Positions 8,379-17,056 of a stretch of 64,000 nt of DNA are shown here, piece by piece. The first letter of the stretch is position 1, and the number at the start of each line of letters is the position of its first letter. Below the pieces are notes generated by a model that saw nothing but the letters and a program-made list of their open reading frames with translations, was not told where the DNA came from and did not search any database. This DNA is from Pelagibacterium sp. 26DY04. GTDB lineage: Bacteria > Pseudomonadota > Alphaproteobacteria > Rhizobiales > Devosiaceae. The stretch covers positions 3,536,501 through 3,600,500 of the forward strand of contig NZ_CP101731.1 in assembly GCF_031202305.1 (NCBI RefSeq), given 5' to 3'. Both the position numbers and the translations under genes were made by a program.

Positions 8379-9098
8379 ATGGATAAGCGGGACGACGTTT
8401 CCCCAGGCACGGCTTCCTTAGACGACCGCACGCGGGTGCTCGTCAATATGCGAGGCCGCTACCATCTCGAAAAATGGCAGCACGCACCGGACCGCAAGGT
8501 TTCCCTGTTCGCCTGCCGCATTCAGCGGCTCTCCCCGGCCACCATACTGATGAACGCACCCGTCTCGGGCGAGATCGGCGACTGGGTGGTGGCCCAGTTC
8601 AACGAATTGGGCCGATTGCGCGGCCAAATCCAGCGCCGATTGGGCTTTGGCTTTGTGATGTCGCTCGACCTGGACGAACAAGCGCGCCGCAGAATACTCG
8701 AGAAAATCGTCTGGCTCGAGAAGTTCCAGAATTTCGCGGTATCGGATACCCGCCGCCATACCCGGATCGTTCCGACCAACCCGCAGTCGACGCTGGTGCT
8801 GCCCGATGCCAGCCTCGTGTCGTGCTTTGTGATTGATATTTCGAGCTCGGGGGCTGCGGTCTCGGCTGATATCGAGGTCAAAATCGGCATGCCGCTGGCA
8901 TTGGGGACAGTCGTCGGGCGCGTCGTGCGTCGGCTCGATCCCGGATTTGCCATTCAGTTCACCGAGACGATCCCATCGGCCGATCTCGAGCGGCGTCTGA
9001 TCCGCTCCATTGACCAGCTGGCGCCTGATCTGCGCAAGCACATTCAGGCAGCCGGCCAGTCCCGGAATCGGCCAAAGGCTAGCGTCCCAGCAGCATGA
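8379..9098 (+). CDS. PilZ domain protein with a degenerate first PilZ-like half
   Basis: 239 residues. The C-terminal half has a good c-di-GMP-binding PilZ signature: RRHTR (R125-R129) followed by D153-x-S155-x-x-G158 in VIDISSSGAA. The N-terminal half (about 20-110) looks like a second PilZ-type barrel (RGRYHLEKW, FACRIQRLSPATI, EIGDWV) but lacks the RxxxR and DxSxxG residues. Such tandem proteins are common in Alphaproteobacteria, with one half binding c-di-GMP. Two GGDEF-EAL proteins in this window could make or remove the ligand. The start at 8379 is uncertain; in-frame ATGs at 8343 and 8352 exist. It overlaps the convergent CAP-domain gene by 20 bases. Confidence 0.8.
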   Translation: MDKRDDVSPGTASLDDRTRVLVNMRGRYHLEKWQHAPDRKVSLFACRIQRLSPATILMNAPVSGEIGDWVVAQFNELGRLRGQIQRRLGFGFVMSLDLDEQARRRILEKIVWLEKFQNFAVSDTRRHTRIVPTNPQSTLVLPDASLVSCFVIDISSSGAAVSADIEVKIGMPLALGTVVGRVVRRLDPGFAIQFTETIPSADLERRLIRSIDQLAPDLRKHIQAAGQSRNRPKASVPAA

Positions 9099-9564
9099 CC
9101 CAATGGGTGCCATAAGCCGAGTTGGGGTCGTAGACCGCCGCAAAGCCGGCACGCCGCGCATCGCTCTGGGCCAGAACATTGGCATCGGCCGGGCTGTTGC
9201 GCCAACCCGAGAAAGTTTCCGCGAAATTGGTGTATCCCGCTGAAAGCCTCATGGCGGCCGCACCGGCCGGCATGGCCGGAGGATTGCCGCTGCTGGCATA
9301 TTGGGCGGCGATGGCCTGGGCCTGGGCGTCGAGCGCCGCATCGGCGGCGAGCGGCGCCACCCCGCGCGTTGCACGATATTGATTGATGATCCCGAGAGCC
9401 GCCTGCCGATCCATCTGCGCTCCTGGAGACGCGATTTGCGCCACCAGCCCCGGTGCAAGGGCGCCGCCCGTGTTGGGCGCTCCGCTGCATGCGGCGAGTG
9501 CGCCGACGCACAGAGCGGCAAAGGCAAAACGGGACAGGCGGGCGGGAGCGAAATCGGAAATCAT
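9079..9564 (-). CDS. CAP (SCP/PR-1) domain lipoprotein
   Basis: 161 residues. A signal peptide ends in LAAC, a lipobox, so it is likely lipid-anchored at about residue 27. The rest is a bacterial CAP domain: INQYRATRGVAPLAADAALD is the first helix, AETFSGWRNSPADANVL the central region, and GTHWVMLLGR the last strand. Bacterial CAP proteins are extracytoplasmic and of mostly unknown function. The ATG at 9564 is chosen because it opens the signal peptide. Confidence 0.85.
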   Translation of the reverse strand: MISDFAPARLSRFAFAALCVGALAACSGAPNTGGALAPGLVAQIASPGAQMDRQAALGIINQYRATRGVAPLAADAALDAQAQAIAAQYASSGNPPAMPAGAAAMRLSAGYTNFAETFSGWRNSPADANVLAQSDARRAGFAAVYDPNSAYGTHWVMLLGR

Positions 9565-10045
9565 GGGATCGGCCTCTTGGGTCTGGTCCGGAAACGTTTT
9601 CCCTCCAAACCGCAACAAAGCCGCGAAATTGCGGCGCGTCTGTTACCGCTCCGTTAACGCCGTCATCCTCTCCCCGTTAACCATGCAACGCTGACGCTGT
9701 GGCAATCGTTAACAAATCGTTGCCAACTGGCATGGCGATTGCGACATCTTGGGTAGGCTCGCGGCAAAAGCGTGCCAGATTGGGACGAAGTGTCCCGTCC
9801 TGGAGCGGGTAAGATAGTGGATAGCAACGGCGCAAAAAACCGAACTGTTTCGGCACATCGCCTGCCGATGAGCCTGCCGCTCCCGCGTGCTCCACGGCCG
9901 GCGGTCCAGGCGGCGTTCATCACTCAGCTTTTAGGATCAAGTGTCATCACCCACCAGCCGCACGCCGCCGAGCGCTACCGTCTGGCTGAAGCGAGTGACA
10001 AACGGCGCTTGCCCATGGGCTATCGCAAATCGGTATCGGCCTAGC
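9565..10045. other. 481-base gap with no convincing gene
   Basis: It lies between the CAP lipoprotein and a four-helix membrane protein, both on the minus strand. Several short frames are open but none has a ribosome-binding site or family resemblance. A GTTAACCATG stretch near 9677 matches a CtrA half-site, without a second half. A small hairpin GGGAC/GTCCC lies near 9782. No known small RNA was recognised. Confidence 0.5.
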
Positions 10046-10480
10046 CTACTCAACGCCGCCGAACTGCACGTCGCGCGCCGCCGCCCGGATGGAAACGGTA
10101 AAGCCCGCGATCACATCGATGAGCGCCATCACCATGAGAATGAAGAATACGGAGGTGGCGGCAAAACCGACCAGCAGGAATTCAACCAGGCAGATGACAA
10201 AGACCAACGTCGAGAGCATGTGGTCGACGACCGAGGCGTTGCCGAACCGCGTGGCCTTGAGAATCTCACCGAACAGCAGCACGAGCGAGACGACGATGAA
10301 GATGTCGCCGACGCTCAAATCCCATACCCCGCCCGATACCATGGTAATGGTCGCGATCGGCGCGGCCCAGGCTTCGCCATTGGAGAAGCCGAACAAGGCC
10401 ATGACGTTATAAACGATCAGCGGCAGAGCCAGAAGCGGCGGGACGAACATGGCGGGTCTCGGACGAATAGGGTTCGGCAT
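10046..10480 (-). CDS. Conserved four-helix membrane protein of unknown function
   Basis: 144 residues with four hydrophobic segments: about 12-30, 55-75 (IFIVVSLVLLFGEILKA), 86-106 (LSTLVFVICLVEFLLVGFA) and 107-128. A conserved-looking VDHMLSTLVFV segment and acidic residues in helices 2 and 3 are notable. I do not recognise the family. Similar small proteins are often seen near fumarase in Hyphomicrobiales. It lies 71 bases downstream of fumC on the same strand but after a terminator. Confidence 0.65.
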   Translation of the reverse strand: MPNPIRPRPAMFVPPLLALPLIVYNVMALFGFSNGEAWAAPIATITMVSGGVWDLSVGDIFIVVSLVLLFGEILKATRFGNASVVDHMLSTLVFVICLVEFLLVGFAATSVFFILMVMALIDVIAGFTVSIRAAARDVQFGGVE

Positions 10481-10518
10481 GGCGGGAGACTGCCCTATTG
10501 GGTGTCGATTGGCCAGAG

Positions 10519-10544
10519 AAAAGGGGCCGGTCGCGCCGGTCCCC
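10519..10544 (-). terminator. Rho-independent terminator of fumC
   Basis: On the minus strand GGGG-A-CCGG pairs with CCGGCCCC around a short loop and is followed by TTTT. It lies 8 bases after the fumC stop. Confidence 0.7.
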
Positions 10545-10551
10545 TCGTGCT

Positions 10552-11952
10552 TTACTTTTTGACCGGCAGCGGCCCCACCATTTTTTCCGGCCTTACTTCG
10601 GCATCGAACTCTTCGCCGGTCAGAAGCCCCAGATTGATGGCTTCCTCGCGCAATGTCGTGCCGTTCCTATGCGCCGTCTTGGCGATCTTGGCGGCGTTGT
10701 CATAGCCGATCTTGCGGTTGAGCGCCGTCACCAGCATCAGCGAATTGTTCAAATGCTCGGTGATCTTCTTGCGATCGGGTTCGATGCCGACAGCGCAATT
10801 GTCGTTGAACGATTTCGCGGCATCGGCGAGGAGCCGCACCGACTGGATGAAATTGTAGGCAATCACGGGCTTGAAGACGTTGAGCTCGAAATTACCCTGG
10901 CTCGCCGCAAAGCCGATGGTCGCGTCATTGCCCATGACCTGGGCGACGACCATGGTCATGGCTTCCGACTGGGTCGGATTGACCTTGCCCGGCATGATCG
11001 ATGAGCCGGGCTCATTTTCAGGAATGGTGATCTCGCCAAGTCCCGACCGTGGGCCCGAGGCCAGCCAACGGACGTCATTGGCGACCTTCATCAGCGCGGC
11101 GGCGAGCTGCTTGAGCGCGCCCGAGGCTCCCACAAAGGCATCGTGCCCCGCCAGGACGGCAAATTTGTTTGGCGCCGTCACGAACTGGTGGCCGGACAGC
11201 TTGGAGATTTCCCCGGCCACCGTCGCGGCATAATCGGGATGGGTGTTGAGGCCGGTCCCCACGGCCGTGCCGCCCAGCGCCAGCTCGCGGAGTTGGGGGA
11301 GCGTGGCTTCGACCGCCTTAAGCGCAAGATCGATCTGCGCCACCCAGCCCGAGATTTCCTGGCCCAGCGTCAAGGGCGTTGCGTCCTGGAGATGGGTGCG
11401 GCCGATCTTGACCACCTCCATGAACTCTTCGGACTTTTTCGCCAGCGTGTCGCGCAACAGCTTGACCTTGGGGAACAGTTTGTCCTCGACCACCGTTACC
11501 GCCGCAATGTGCATGGCGGTGGGATAGGTGTCGTTGGACGACTGGCTCATATTGACGTGGTCGTTGGGATGGACGGGCTTCTTACTGCCCATCTCGCCGC
11601 CAGCCATCTCGATGGCGCGGTTGGAGATCACCTCGTTGACGTTCATGTTGGATTGGGTGCCCGAGCCGGTCTGCCAGACGACCAGGGGGAAATGATCGTC
11701 GAGCTTGCCGGCGATCACTTCATCGGCGGCGGCAACGATCAGGTCGCGGGTCGCCTCGTCCATCAACCCCAGACGGGTGTTGGAAATGGCTGCGGCCTTT
11801 TTGAGGATGCCGAAAGCATGGACGATTTCGAGCGGCATCCTTTCGCCGCCGATATCGAAATTCATCAAGGAACGCGCGGTCTGGGCACCGTAATATTTCT
11901 CGTTGGGAACCTCGATTGGCCCCATCGAGTCGGTTTCGGTCCGCGTGCTCAT
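10552..11952 (-). CDS. fumC: Fumarate hydratase class II
   Basis: 466 residues, the usual length of class II fumarase. It catalyses reversible hydration of fumarate to malate in the TCA cycle in the cytoplasm. [11 protein letters not shown], the fumarase/aspartase signature loop with the catalytic serine, is intact, as are [15 protein letters not shown] and [16 protein letters not shown]. This class has no iron-sulfur cluster and is oxygen-stable. The ATG at 11952 follows GGAGG; an upstream in-frame start would run into the rpmF terminator. Confidence 0.97.
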   Translation of the reverse strand: MSTRTETDSMGPIEVPNEKYYGAQTARSLMNFDIGGERMPLEIVHAFGILKKAAAISNTRLGLMDEATRDLIVAAADEVIAGKLDDHFPLVVWQTGSGTQSNMNVNEVISNRAIEMAGGEMGSKKPVHPNDHVNMSQSSNDTYPTAMHIAAVTVVEDKLFPKVKLLRDTLAKKSEEFMEVVKIGRTHLQDATPLTLGQEISGWVAQIDLALKAVEATLPQLRELALGGTAVGTGLNTHPDYAATVAGEISKLSGHQFVTAPNKFAVLAGHDAFVGASGALKQLAAALMKVANDVRWLASGPRSGLGEITIPENEPGSSIMPGKVNPTQSEAMTMVVAQVMGNDATIGFAASQGNFELNVFKPVIAYNFIQSVRLLADAAKSFNDNCAVGIEPDRKKITEHLNNSLMLVTALNRKIGYDNAAKIAKTAHRNGTTLREEAINLGLLTGEEFDAEVRPEKMVGPLPVKK

Positions 11953-11978
11953 CAAAAATCCTCCATGCGATGGCCAAC

Positions 11979-12009
11979 AAAAAGGCCAGCCCTTTTTCAA
12001 GGACTGGCC
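11979..12009 (-). terminator. Rho-independent terminator of rpmF
   Basis: On the minus strand an 11-bp stem (GGCCAGTCCTT/AAGGGCTGGCC, one G-T pair) closes on a GAAA tetraloop and is followed by TTTTTG. It lies 61 bases after the rpmF stop and separates it from fumC. Confidence 0.88.
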
Positions 12010-12069
12010 GTAATCTCGACGGGTAGCCCCGTCAATGGCGCTTTGGTCTAAGCGCGAAGCGCAAAAGCG

Positions 12070-12252
12070 TTAGTTGCTCTTGGGCTCGAGAATCTGACGG
12101 CCGCGATACATGCCCGACTTGAGGTCCACATGGTGCGGACGGCGAAGCTCACCGCTGTCCTTGTCCTCGACATAAGCTGCGGCCTTGAGCGCGTCGGCCG
12201 AGCGGCGGAAACCGCGCTTCATCGGCGTCGTCTTCCTCTTGGGAACTGCCAT
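12070..12252 (-). CDS. rpmF: 50S ribosomal protein L32
   Basis: 60 residues. [20 protein letters not shown] is the universal L32 N terminus. The zinc-knuckle cysteines of some L32 proteins are absent; the C-terminal half reads [20 protein letters not shown], as in other Alphaproteobacteria. The protein sits at the peptidyl-transferase side of the large subunit. The ATG at 12252 (MAVPKR) is preferred over one two codons upstream. It stands alone with its own terminator. Confidence 0.97.
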   Translation of the reverse strand: MAVPKRKTTPMKRGFRRSADALKAAAYVEDKDSGELRRPHHVDLKSGMYRGRQILEPKSN

Positions 12253-12410
12253 TTCCATCTACTCCATTCTTGCCGCGCAACCCACGAGGGACAAAGAGGT
12301 CCTGCCGCGCCGGTTACGCTTAAAACCGTCATACCGTGTTCGGATTGGGGCGCTCTATACAGGATCGGCAAGCGCTTGGCTAGTCTCGGACATACGAAAA
12401 TCGTAACCCG

Positions 12411-13121
12411 TCACAGCTCGGGCCGCCCATTGAACAAGCATGAGGCATTGGCGGAAAACCGCCGGGCCCGGGCTTCAACGATACCGGCCACGCTCATCAG
12501 CCCTGCGGTGGGGTTACCCGGGCGGCGGACATGCGGATTGGGCAGAGCGACGGTGAGAAGCGCCGCCCGCTGCCAGGTGAAATTTTCAGCGCTTGTGCCA
12601 TACGCCGCCTGGGCCCCGGCTTCGACACCGAATTGGCCGTCTGGTCCCCATTCGGCGATATTGAGATAGATCTCCATGATCCGCCGCTTGGGCAGAACCA
12701 GATCGATATAGATTGCCAACGGCACTTCGAGCGCCTTGCGGATCACCGACCGGTCGTTCCAGAGAAACAGATTGCGCGCCACTTGCATGGTGATGGTCGA
12801 GGCGCCGCGCGCCTCTTGCCCGGCCAGGAAATTATCGATCTCTGCTCTGAGCGCTGCGACATCCACGCCATGGTGCGAGCAAAACTGCCCGTCTTCGGAC
12901 AGCACCACGGCGGTTTTGAGCCGGTCGGAGATCTGGTCGATATCGCGCCATTCACGGACGACCGGCTGACCCGTGGCGTAGCGGGAGAGCATCAGAGTCG
13001 AGACCGGCGGCACCACCCAATAAAGAGGCACCAGGACCAAGACGAGACCGATCACGGCCGCGATCAGCATCAGCGGCAAGGCCAGCCAGAATGTCCACCC
13101 GCGTTTTTTGCGTCCCGCCAA
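12411..13121 (-). CDS. mtgA: Monofunctional biosynthetic peptidoglycan transglycosylase
   Basis: 236 residues from a TTG start, matching the family length. One N-terminal transmembrane helix (about 9-35) is followed by a GT51 domain: SEDGQFCSHHGVD contains the catalytic glutamate motif EDxxFxxHxG, and GASTITMQVARNLFL is the second signature. It polymerises lipid II into glycan strands at the outer face of the inner membrane. The TTG at 13121 has AAAGGGG upstream and no ATG or GTG fits. It is divergent from the prenyl-synthase gene. Confidence 0.9.
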   Translation of the reverse strand: MAGRKKRGWTFWLALPLMLIAAVIGLVLVLVPLYWVVPPVSTLMLSRYATGQPVVREWRDIDQISDRLKTAVVLSEDGQFCSHHGVDVAALRAEIDNFLAGQEARGASTITMQVARNLFLWNDRSVIRKALEVPLAIYIDLVLPKRRIMEIYLNIAEWGPDGQFGVEAGAQAAYGTSAENFTWQRAALLTVALPNPHVRRPGNPTAGLMSVAGIVEARARRFSANASCLFNGRPEL

Positions 13122-13191
13122 GCCGGCCCCTTTCGTCCTTCGCGCTGCCCGCGCTTGTAGAATGACGCGAGAGGCTTTAGCAAACCCTGCT

Positions 13192-14082
13192 ATGAGCGAA
13201 CATGAATTCGAGACTGAACTCTCCGCTTGCGCTGCCGATATCGAAGCCTTCCTCAGCAAGAGGCTCGACACGATTGCCGCGCCGCCGCGCCTGCTGGCCG
13301 CCATGCGCCACGGTGCACTTGGTGGCGGCAAGCGCCTGCGGCCTCTGCTCGTGCGGCTTTCGGCCGCCCTGTTCGGCGTTCCGGTCCAGGACAGTCTCTC
13401 TGCCGGCGCGGCGCTTGAAATGGTCCATTGCTATTCGCTGATCCATGACGATCTGCCCGAGATGGATAATGACGAATTGCGCCGCGGCAAGCCCACCGTC
13501 TGGAAGGCATTCGATCCGGCCCTGGCGATCCTGGCTGGCGATGCGCTCCTGACCGAGGCGTTCGCGCTGATAGCCGATCCGCACACGCATCAGGACCCGG
13601 CGATCCGCTCCGATCTCGTCGCCACGCTGGCGCTGGCGGCCGGTTCGGCCGGCATGGTGGGCGGTCAGGTGCTCGATATCGAAGGGGAAACCACCCCGCT
13701 CGATGAGGACGGCATTTTTCAAATACATGCGAAAAAGACCGGCGCGCTGATCAGGGCCAGTGCGGAAATCGGCGCAATTCTGGGCAAGGCCGGCCATGAG
13801 GAGCGGGCAGCGCTGGTGCTTTATGGGATTTCTGCCGGTCTTGCTTTCCAACTTGCCGACGACATTCTCGACGTCACCGCCACCTCCGATGCGCTTGGCA
13901 AAACTGCCGGCAAGGATGTGGCACAGAACAAATCGACGATCGTGGGACTGCGTGGCCTCGATGGGGCCCGCGAGATACTCGACCACGCCGTCGACCAGGG
14001 GCTCGGTGCGCTCAAGGATTTCGATGAAAGGGCCGATCCGCTGCGCGCTTTGATCCGCCATTTCGCCAAGAGGAGTTACTGA
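13192..14082 (+). CDS. ispA: Polyprenyl synthetase, probable farnesyl diphosphate synthase
   Basis: 296 residues. Both aspartate-rich motifs are intact: DDLPEMDND (FARM, with the two extra residues of bacterial type II FPPS) and DDILD (SARM). GGGKRLRPLL binds the isopentenyl diphosphate. It condenses isopentenyl diphosphate with dimethylallyl and geranyl diphosphate to make farnesyl diphosphate. ispG, an upstream step of the same MEP pathway, is 1 kb away. The ATG at 13192 fits family alignments; an ATG at 13162 adds ten residues. Chain length could be longer than C15. Confidence 0.88.
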   Translation: MSEHEFETELSACAADIEAFLSKRLDTIAAPPRLLAAMRHGALGGGKRLRPLLVRLSAALFGVPVQDSLSAGAALEMVHCYSLIHDDLPEMDNDELRRGKPTVWKAFDPALAILAGDALLTEAFALIADPHTHQDPAIRSDLVATLALAAGSAGMVGGQVLDIEGETTPLDEDGIFQIHAKKTGALIRASAEIGAILGKAGHEERAALVLYGISAGLAFQLADDILDVTATSDALGKTAGKDVAQNKSTIVGLRGLDGAREILDHAVDQGLGALKDFDERADPLRALIRHFAKRSY

Positions 14083-14084
14083 GC

Positions 14085-14633
14085 ATGCTGGCCACGACCC
14101 TTCCGCCCGTTCCGGTGCTCGAAACCGAGCGGCTGATCATGCGTGGCCACACACCGGAAGATTTCGACAACGTCCATCGGCTCTGGCGCTCCCCAGAAGT
14201 CGCCAAGTTCATCACCGGCCATCCCTCGACCGAAATGGAATCCCAGATGCGGCTTCTGCGCTATATCGGCCATTGGGCGGCATATGGCTTTGGCTATTGG
14301 TGCGTCAGCGAACGCGATACCGGAGATTTCGTCGGAGATGTGGGCTTTGGCAAGCTCAAACGCGACATGGCCCCTCCGGTCTCAGGCGAGCCGGAAATCG
14401 GCTGGGTGCTGATGCCCCATCACCAAGGCAAGGGCTATGCGACCGAAGCGGCCCGCGCGGCCTTGGAATGGGGCGACGCCAATTTCGGCGACAGCGGCAC
14501 CTTCTGCATATTCCACCCCGACAACGCCGGCTCGATCCGGGTGGGCGAAAAGCTCGGCTACCGGTTCAGCCACAACGCGCACTATATGGGCGGCGACACG
14601 CCGGTTTATGTGCGACCGGCGAATGGCGGCTGA
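14085..14633 (+). CDS. GNAT acetyltransferase, RimJ/RimL type
   Basis: 182 residues. Starts LETERLIMRGHTPEDF, the typical opening of RimJ/RimL-like acetyltransferases. PEIGWVLMPHHQGKGYATEAARAAL carries the acetyl-CoA loop (Q/RxxGxA). IFHPDNAGSIRVGEKLGYRF is the characteristic NxxSIRVxEKLGF ending. The family acetylates N-terminal or small-molecule amines. It starts 2 bases after the prenyl-synthase stop with GGAG upstream, so it is co-transcribed. It overlaps the convergent Nudix gene by 28 bases. Confidence 0.88.
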   Translation: MLATTLPPVPVLETERLIMRGHTPEDFDNVHRLWRSPEVAKFITGHPSTEMESQMRLLRYIGHWAAYGFGYWCVSERDTGDFVGDVGFGKLKRDMAPPVSGEPEIGWVLMPHHQGKGYATEAARAALEWGDANFGDSGTFCIFHPDNAGSIRVGEKLGYRFSHNAHYMGGDTPVYVRPANGG

Positions 14634-15040
14634 TCGGCCGCTCCGGCCTTGATATGGGCAAGGGCGTGCTTGAAGATTTCATGCCATCTATCGTCGGGGC
14701 TGTAGTCAAGGCGATGCCAGAAGAATGCGAAATCGTGCCCACCATCGTCGGCACAATGATGCGCCCAGCGTTCGGGTAGTCCCTCACCGGACAGCAGTAG
14801 AAAATGCCATAGCTGGCCGGGTGCGATCCGATAACTCGCCGCAAGCGTCCCCAGCAGGGGCAGGCCTTCCACTCCCGCTTCCTCGGAGAGCTCCCGCCGG
14901 CCAGCCGCTTCGACATCCTCGCCGGCTTCGATTGTTCCCTTGACCACTTGGACCCCGGCGAGGGGATGGGTGAAGACCAGTATCTCCCGCGCCCCGTTCG
15001 CCCAGCGCAGCACCGCCGGGCACACCTTGAGGATGGCCAC
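14606..15040 (-). CDS. Nudix hydrolase
   Basis: 144 residues. The Nudix box GxxxxxExxxxxxxREUxEExGU is complete, running from GTIEAGE to SEEAGVE (about residues 35-57). It hydrolyses a nucleoside diphosphate linked to some other group; the substrate is not predictable. The GTG start at 15040 directly follows the ispG stop, and the end of ispG supplies a GGAG ribosome-binding site, so translation is probably coupled to ispG. Confidence 0.88.
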   Translation of the reverse strand: MAILKVCPAVLRWANGAREILVFTHPLAGVQVVKGTIEAGEDVEAAGRRELSEEAGVEGLPLLGTLAASYRIAPGQLWHFLLLSGEGLPERWAHHCADDGGHDFAFFWHRLDYSPDDRWHEIFKHALAHIKAGAADQPPFAGRT

Positions 15041-16285
15041 CTACTCCGCCGCAGGCTTAGCGCGGCCGGCGCCGAACCGGTTTTCGATATAGTCGGCGAC
15101 CATCTGCTTGAACTGATCGGCGACATCAACGCCCTTGAGCGTTGTGACCTTCTGGCCTTCGATAAAGACCGGCGCCGACGGCGTTTCGCCCGTACCGGGC
15201 AGGGAAATGCCGATATCGGCGTGCTTGGATTCGCCCGGCCCATTGACGATGCACCCCATCACCGCAACGCTCATCGCCTCGACGCCGGGATATTTCTCGC
15301 GCCATTCGGGCATGGACGAGGAGAGATGATCCTGGATTTCCTTGGCCAGCGTCTGGAAGGTTGTCGAGGTAGTCCGTCCGCACCCCGGACAAGCTGCCAC
15401 CACCGGCACGAATTGCCGAAAGCCCATGGTCTGGAGCAGTTCCTGGGCGACCTTGACCTCGAGCGTGCGGTCGCCGCCCGGCTCGGGAGTCAGCGAAATG
15501 CGGATTGTGTCGCCGATTCCTTGTTGCAGCAGAATACCCAGCGCCGCCGAAGAGGCGACGATGCCCTTGGAGCCCATGCCCGCTTCGGTGAGCCCGAGAT
15601 GGAGCGCATAATCGCAGCGCTCGGCGAGCTCCTGATAGACGGCGATCAGTTGCTGGACGTCGGAAACCTTGGTGGAGAGGATGATCCGGTCGCGCCCCAT
15701 GCCCAATTCCTCGGCGCGTTCGGCCGAAAGGATAGCGGAGCGTATGATCGCCTCGCGCTGCACATGGGCCGCGCTCCAGGGATTTTCACGCGCGGCGTTC
15801 TCGTCCATCAGCGCGGTCAGCAGTTCCTGGTCGAGCGAACCCCAATTGACCCCGATGCGAACCGGTTTTTGATACCGGTTGGCGATCTCGATCATCTGGG
15901 AGAATTGCTTGTCGCGCTTGTCCTTGAACCCCACATTGCCCGGATTGATGCGGTATTTGGCCAGCGCTTCGGCGCAAGCGGGATGATCGGACAAGAGCTT
16001 GTGTCCGATATAGTGGAAATCGCCAACCAGCGGCACGTTGATGCCGCGCAGCATCAGCCGGTCGCGGATATAGGGCACCGCAGCGGCGGCCTCATCGCGA
16101 TCGACGGTGATGCGGACGATCTCCGAGCCCGCCCGCGCCAGCGCCGCCACTTGCGCGACGGTCGCCTCGATATCGGCGGTATCGGTATTGGTCATCGACT
16201 GGACGACGATGGGTGCGCCGCCGCCCACCGTAACGCCTCCCACATCGACTCCGACCGTTCTCTTACGCTGCGCTGGACCTGCCAT
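15041..16285 (-). CDS. ispG: 4-hydroxy-3-methylbut-2-enyl diphosphate synthase
   Basis: 414 residues. It performs the penultimate step of the MEP isoprenoid pathway, reducing MEcPP to HMBPP with a [4Fe-4S] cluster. [17 protein letters not shown] is the N-terminal signature; the cluster cysteines lie in CPGCGRT and in [17 protein letters not shown]. The ATG at 16285 is preferred because GAGG sits six bases upstream; an ATG at 16297 would add MRSA. Nudix follows immediately; the two are likely one operon. Confidence 0.95.
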   Translation of the reverse strand: MAGPAQRKRTVGVDVGGVTVGGGAPIVVQSMTNTDTADIEATVAQVAALARAGSEIVRITVDRDEAAAAVPYIRDRLMLRGINVPLVGDFHYIGHKLLSDHPACAEALAKYRINPGNVGFKDKRDKQFSQMIEIANRYQKPVRIGVNWGSLDQELLTALMDENAARENPWSAAHVQREAIIRSAILSAERAEELGMGRDRIILSTKVSDVQQLIAVYQELAERCDYALHLGLTEAGMGSKGIVASSAALGILLQQGIGDTIRISLTPEPGGDRTLEVKVAQELLQTMGFRQFVPVVAACPGCGRTTSTTFQTLAKEIQDHLSSSMPEWREKYPGVEAMSVAVMGCIVNGPGESKHADIGISLPGTGETPSAPVFIEGQKVTTLKGVDVADQFKQMVADYIENRFGAGRAKPAAE

Positions 16286-16399
16286 TGCCGACCTCATTTC
16301 TTGCGGCCACACATAAGCCTTCGAGCCAATTTCCGCAACGTTTCGCAGGTGTGACGATGTGCTCTTGAACCGCGTTCGCCCCTTCCTATCTATTTTTCC

Positions 16400-16708
16400 A
16401 TGATCAAGAGCTTTGCTTCCCTCCTGCTGCCTCGCTTCCTGCGCTTTCGCAAGGAAGTGGTCCTGCTCTGGAAAGCCTTCTGGGCTCCGGGCACCCCGTT
16501 CTATCTCAAGGCCGCGACCGTCCTGGCCGCGTTCTACCTGGTTTGGCCCGCCGATATCCTGCCCGATATCATCCCGCTCGCCGGCTGGGTGGACGACGTG
16601 GTTATCGTGCCGCTCATCGTCTCCTGGATCGTCTCGCGGCTCCCCGGCCAGAAGGCCCCCATGCACCGCGACGGCCCCATCATCGATGGAACCGCACGCC
16701 GGGTTTAG
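16400..16708 (+). CDS. DUF1232 (YkvA-type) membrane protein
   Basis: 102 residues. The DUF1232 signature is clear: [21 protein letters not shown], where a hydrophobic hairpin is broken by PxDxxPD. Members are small inner-membrane proteins of unknown function. The gene starts 115 bases upstream-divergent from ispG. Confidence 0.82.
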   Translation: MIKSFASLLLPRFLRFRKEVVLLWKAFWAPGTPFYLKAATVLAAFYLVWPADILPDIIPLAGWVDDVVIVPLIVSWIVSRLPGQKAPMHRDGPIIDGTARRV

Positions 16709-16789
16709 CGTTGGAAAGGCCGTAGAGGGAACCATAAGCGGTTTAGTCGATTTATAGCCGCATAATGGTCACTGTGAGGGATTTGTAAA

Positions 16790-16951
16790 ATGGGCCTTTC
16801 CACCATTCTCATTATTATTCTGATTTTGCTTCTTATCGGTGCGCTGCCGACATGGGGCTATTCGCGCAGTTGGGGTTATGGCCCCACCGGTATTCTGGGC
16901 GTGATCCTCGTCGTCGTGCTGATCCTGATGTTGATGGGCATCATCACCTGA
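16790..16951 (+). CDS. DUF3309 small membrane protein
   Basis: 53 residues. A hydrophobic N-terminal segment (STILIIILILLLIGALP) is followed by TWGYSRSWGYGPTG and a second hydrophobic stretch (ILGVILVVVLILMLMG). This is the pattern of the DUF3309 family of tiny two-helix membrane proteins in Proteobacteria. GAGGG lies ten bases before the ATG. Function unknown; family members are often reported as stress-related, which is not shown here. Confidence 0.82.
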   Translation: MGLSTILIIILILLLIGALPTWGYSRSWGYGPTGILGVILVVVLILMLMGIIT

Positions 16952-16965
16952 CACGTGCTTCTTCC

Positions 16966-16991
16966 GGCCCGCGCACCTTTCGGCGCGGGCC
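16966..16991. terminator. Strong hairpin between DUF3309 and pyc
   Basis: GGCCCGCGC and GCGCGGGCC form a perfect 9-bp stem around an 8-base loop, 14 bases after the DUF3309 stop and downstream of convergent pyc. The T-run is weak on both sides, so it is only a probable terminator. Confidence 0.5.
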
Positions 16992-17056
16992 GCTTCTCGA
17001 TTGATCTCCTCCCTTTCGGACGGTTCGGTTTGATCCGCACCGTCCTTTCTTTTGGA

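Noticed and set aside
9676..9683. TTAACCAT, a CtrA half-site upstream of the CAP lipoprotein
   Set aside because: No second half-site at the right distance; a single 8-base match is weak evidence.
9772..10044. A 90-codon plus-strand frame in the 481-base gap
   Set aside because: No ribosome-binding site, no hydrophobic or family pattern, and basic low-complexity composition.
14948..16354. Long plus-strand open frame of 468 codons
   Set aside because: It is antisense to ispG, whose frame has complete family motifs; the antisense product has no recognisable domain. Long antisense frames are common in GC-rich DNA.
16966..16991. Hairpin as an attachment or recombination site
   Set aside because: A short GC-rich stem between gene ends is better explained as a terminator.
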